64,000 nucleotides of DNA from Paraburkholderia graminis C4D1M. Lineage in GTDB: Bacteria; Pseudomonadota; Gammaproteobacteria; Burkholderiales; Burkholderiaceae. The notes beneath the pieces are model-generated. The model saw nothing but the letters and a program-made list of their open reading frames with translations, was not told the DNA's origin and made no database searches. Shown piece after piece: positions 61,636 to 64,000 of the stretch. The first letter of the stretch is position 1; the number at the start of each line of letters is the position of its first letter. Both the position numbers and the translations under genes were made by a program. The stretch is from NCBI RefSeq assembly GCF_000172415.1, contig NZ_ABLD01000011.1:1-64000 (forward strand), read 5' to 3'.

Positions 61636-61908
61636 TTAGTCCTCAAACGGATTGCCGCTGCTTTTCGCCTCAGTACTGAGATTGTATTCCGCACGCACCG
61701 CCTTGAGGACCGCTTCCACGTCGCGCTCGAACCCGACCACATTGCCGAAGTGAGTCATGTTCCAGTTGCAGCCTGTCTTGTCGACTTCCTGCAATTGCGG
61801 CCGCGGCACGCGAATCTTCACGCCGTCCTCGACGATTTCCTGCAACCGATGGATTCGCCGGCTGACCTCCTGCTGAAGCTGCGAGGCATTGAGCGTCTTG
61901 CGTATCAT
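61636..61908 (-). CDS. Conserved hypothetical small protein
   Basis: A 90-residue soluble protein with AAGGGG upstream of ATG 61908. An N-terminal helix (LNASQLQQEVSRRIHRLQEIVEDGVKIRVPRPQL) is followed by CNWNMTHFGNV and a second helix. No family recognised. Forty nt separate it from the zinc-ribbon gene, suggesting co-transcription. Confidence 0.65.
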   Translation of the reverse strand: MIRKTLNASQLQQEVSRRIHRLQEIVEDGVKIRVPRPQLQEVDKTGCNWNMTHFGNVVGFERDVEAVLKAVRAEYNLSTEAKSSGNPFED

Positions 61909-62178
61909 CCAGGTCCCCTTCCGTTTATTCGCGCCAGTCTAGCGCAACCGACGCGCGCCGCGACGTGGCGCCGGAATGGAAAGCTGGACCTGATGAGTGT
62001 TGGTATCGGACGAGTAAAACGATGCGAGCTGTCTGGGCAGACCCAACATCGATTTGCCGTTACGCTCCCGCCCTTCCCATGGAATGCCCGCCCACTCTGG
62101 CTCGGCGGGCGGTGAGCATAAGCGCATCGTTGTCGGCACAGTAGTTGCAAATGTTAGCCGCATCACCAGGAGACAGTC

Positions 62179-62394
62179 ATGATGCGGCTCTTTGCAAACT
62201 CATTCCGAGCGAACGCGGCCTATAAAAACGGAATCGTCGTGATCGGCGCATGCGCGGTCATCGCAATCTGCGTAACCGGACTTGCGGCACTTACAGGCAT
62301 GCTGCCGGAATCGGAATCGGTCGCCGTCACCGTGACTGCCATGCCGTTGGTGGACCTGCAGACTGCGCTGTCACGCGACATCGTCAGCCCATGA
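62179..62394 (+). CDS. Small membrane protein, hypothetical
   Basis: A 71-residue protein from ATG 62179 with AGGAGAC upstream. It has one hydrophobic segment (IVVIGACAVIAICVTGLAALTG, about residues 19-40) and a soluble tail. It is convergent with the MFS gene, the two stops lying 1 bp apart. No family recognised. Confidence 0.6.
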   Translation: MMRLFANSFRANAAYKNGIVVIGACAVIAICVTGLAALTGMLPESESVAVTVTAMPLVDLQTALSRDIVSP

Positions 62395-62395
62395 C

Positions 62396-63889
62396 CTAAC
62401 GCGCGGCAGTGACGCCGCCCGGTTCCGCGTAGTCTTCGGCATCGATGTCGTAGCCCGACGGCTCCCAGCGGATTGCGAGCAGCACGAGCAACGAAGTCAG
62501 CGGCGCGATGGCGATCAACCAGAAGACCTTCGTACCGAATGCGGCAGCGAGCACAGGAAAAAGAAACAGCGAGACCGTCGACGCCGAACGCACCAGCGTC
62601 TGGTTAAAACCGACGCCGATTCCCCGCAGCGAGGTCGGATAGCTCAGCGACGCATAAGTCATCGAATGCGAGCCGGGTCCGAAACCTTGTCCGAACAGAT
62701 AGCCGCCAAGCAGAAGAATCGCGACCACCACGAGCGCACCGCTGCCCGGTTTGCCGATCAGCGCGAGTCCGATCAGCGACGCGAATTGCAGCGCGTGCCC
62801 GAGCACAGTCATTTTCCACGCGCCGACGGTCGGCGCGGTGCGCACGCCGATCAGCCCGCCGACGAATGCAAATGCGAGATTCAGCGCGAGCGCCGCGACG
62901 ATCGTCGTGAGCGGCCCCTGCTGGAAGAAACTCGTGATAATGACCGGCAAGCCGAAGATGATCGCGTTATAGCCGAATGACGAAGCACTGCCGATCACCG
63001 CGGCAAGAATCGTGCGGCGACGGTAAGTGGCGTTGAACAGAACCCCGTAGTTGCGCCACGATGCCGCGCGCGGCGCCTTCTGCGGCGTCGCGCTTCGTTC
63101 GACTACTGTGTCGATGCCGTAAGAGCGCTTCAGGATGCGCGCGGCCTCTTCGAGATCGCCCTGATTCGCGGCCCAAACAGGCGACTCGCTGATATAACGG
63201 CTACGCACGAGAATGATCGCGATGGCCGGCACCGCGCCGAATGCGAGCGTCAAACGCCATAGCCAGCCGAGTTGATGCTCGGGCAGAATCGCATACAAGC
63301 CGAGAATCAGCAGATAGCAGGTGCTCGTGGCCGCATACCATGCGGGGCACCACGCAGCGACGCTCGCCGCCTTGTTGCCCTTGCCCGCCACCCGCGAGAA
63401 CTCGGCGAGAAACGCCATCGCCACCGGCAGATCGAGCCCCACGCCGAAGCCCATCAAAAAGCGCGCGCCGCCGAGCACCCACGCATTCGGCGCGAGGCCG
63501 GCCGCGATCGCCGCGACCACGAAGAACAGCATGTCGGCCATGAACACGCGATAACGGCCGATGCGATCGGTCAGATACCCGCCGAACAGCGCGCCGAGAA
63601 TCGCGCCGAACGTGATGGCCGACGACACGAATCCCACCTGAACCGGCGACAACGAAAACTGGCGCGCGATGTCCTTGATCCCGTAAGCGAGCGACGTCAG
63701 ATCGTAAGCATCGAGAAAGACACCGCCCAATGCAATCGCAATCACGATCCGCGCATTACTGCCTTTCGCGGCGCCTGCGCTGACGATGCGTGACACGTCC
63801 TGCGCATTGCGAATGACGGTGGGACGCGCCGCGTTGCCGGCAGACGTTTGCGGATCGGCTTCGGCGGAGGGAAAAGCAACAGTGGACAT
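62396..63889 (-). CDS. MFS transporter (sugar/aromatic-acid porter type)
   Basis: Twelve-helix major facilitator of 497 residues. It has VFLDAYDLTSLAYGIKDIARQFSLSPVQVGFVSSAITFGAILGALFGGYLTDRIGRYRVFMADMLF, the signature of sugar-porter and AAHS-type families (motif A GYLTDRIGR). ATG 63889 begins MSTVAFPSAEAD. Uptake of a carbohydrate or aromatic acid is probable. It runs to near the window end, and its regulator or partner genes lie beyond it. Confidence 0.9.
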   Translation of the reverse strand: MSTVAFPSAEADPQTSAGNAARPTVIRNAQDVSRIVSAGAAKGSNARIVIAIALGGVFLDAYDLTSLAYGIKDIARQFSLSPVQVGFVSSAITFGAILGALFGGYLTDRIGRYRVFMADMLFFVVAAIAAGLAPNAWVLGGARFLMGFGVGLDLPVAMAFLAEFSRVAGKGNKAASVAAWCPAWYAATSTCYLLILGLYAILPEHQLGWLWRLTLAFGAVPAIAIILVRSRYISESPVWAANQGDLEEAARILKRSYGIDTVVERSATPQKAPRAASWRNYGVLFNATYRRRTILAAVIGSASSFGYNAIIFGLPVIITSFFQQGPLTTIVAALALNLAFAFVGGLIGVRTAPTVGAWKMTVLGHALQFASLIGLALIGKPGSGALVVVAILLLGGYLFGQGFGPGSHSMTYASLSYPTSLRGIGVGFNQTLVRSASTVSLFLFPVLAAAFGTKVFWLIAIAPLTSLLVLLAIRWEPSGYDIDAEDYAEPGGVTAAR

Positions 63890-64000
63890 GATCTCGCGTT
63901 CGCATGAATGGCTGAAGCGTCGCATGGTAGCCATGCAATCCATGCGGGCAAAACGACGAATTTAACTATGCAAATCGGGAATTGCGTACTTGCATGCCGC

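Noticed and set aside
1..64000. tRNA, rRNA, insertion sequences, prophage or attachment sites
   Set aside because: No cloverleaf-like segment, transposase, integrase or phage structural gene was recognised on either strand.

Overview
The window is high-GC DNA from a Burkholderiaceae chromosome, most likely Paraburkholderia or Caballeronia. The basis is codon use, several families typical of that group (DUF4148, DUF4136, MipA/OmpV, tandem DUF421 proteins) and the layout of the cobalamin genes. This is inference from gene content, not a database match. I see no rRNA, tRNA, insertion sequence, prophage or CRISPR array.

Region 1 (about 70-11550) is an adenosylcobalamin island. Two cobalamin riboswitches lie back to back around 7.34-7.44 kb. 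The minus-strand one leads into cobW, cobN and a ChlI/ChlD-type chelatase locus that ends at a hairpin terminator at 73-92. The plus-strand one leads into cobA, a CbiG-C/CobE-like gene, cobO, cobB and bluB, mostly with stop/start overlaps. The standout is the chelatase locus. The ATPase frame ends at an A-AAA-AAA slippery site, followed by a 6-nt spacer and a nested stem-loop. The VWA frame continues in -1 and has no credible start of its own, so one gene probably makes both a small ATPase subunit and a 599-residue ATPase-VWA subunit by programmed frameshifting.

Region 2 (11.5-24.7 kb) holds a minus-strand envelope-sensing operon (OmpR-type regulator, LysM-FecR protein, CHASE2 histidine kinase, DUF4136 lipoprotein). 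It also holds a GlxA-type regulator divergent from an MFS exporter, a LysR regulator, an alpha/beta hydrolase, the cell-wall genes rlpA and a degenerate LytM/NlpD-like lipoprotein, and a His-rich exported peptide.

Region 3 (24.8-38.3 kb) holds a large SWIM-SNF2 helicase, small stress proteins (CsbD), a run of hydrolases ending in a MOSC-reductase-ferredoxin fusion, and an AT-richer patch (EamA transporter, small ORFs). A GST, a truncated hydrolase remnant and a DeoR regulator with a perfect palindrome upstream follow.

Region 4 (38.7-51.2 kb) holds a sarcosine/dimethylglycine dehydrogenase-type flavoprotein and an ECF sigma factor flanked by two related anti-sigma-like proteins. A shared GGAATA-N13/14-CGTG(T/G)T motif precedes the sigma gene, one anti-sigma-like gene and two DUF4148 genes. 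An AraC/NmrA divergent pair, a DUF4118-esterase-MipA operon and a filamentous-haemagglutinin-type exoprotein complete the region.

Region 5 (51.4-58.6 kb) is a catabolic operon under a divergent AraC regulator: a 42-residue leader ORF, a beta-keto-acid cleavage enzyme (BKACE), an MFS importer, two SDR dehydrogenases and a tannase-family esterase. The set suggests ester hydrolysis, alcohol oxidation and beta-keto-acid cleavage of an unidentified compound. Region 6 (58.6-64 kb) holds two tandem DUF421 proteins with zinc-ribbon tails, a patatin lipase, small proteins and an MFS transporter that runs to the window edge.
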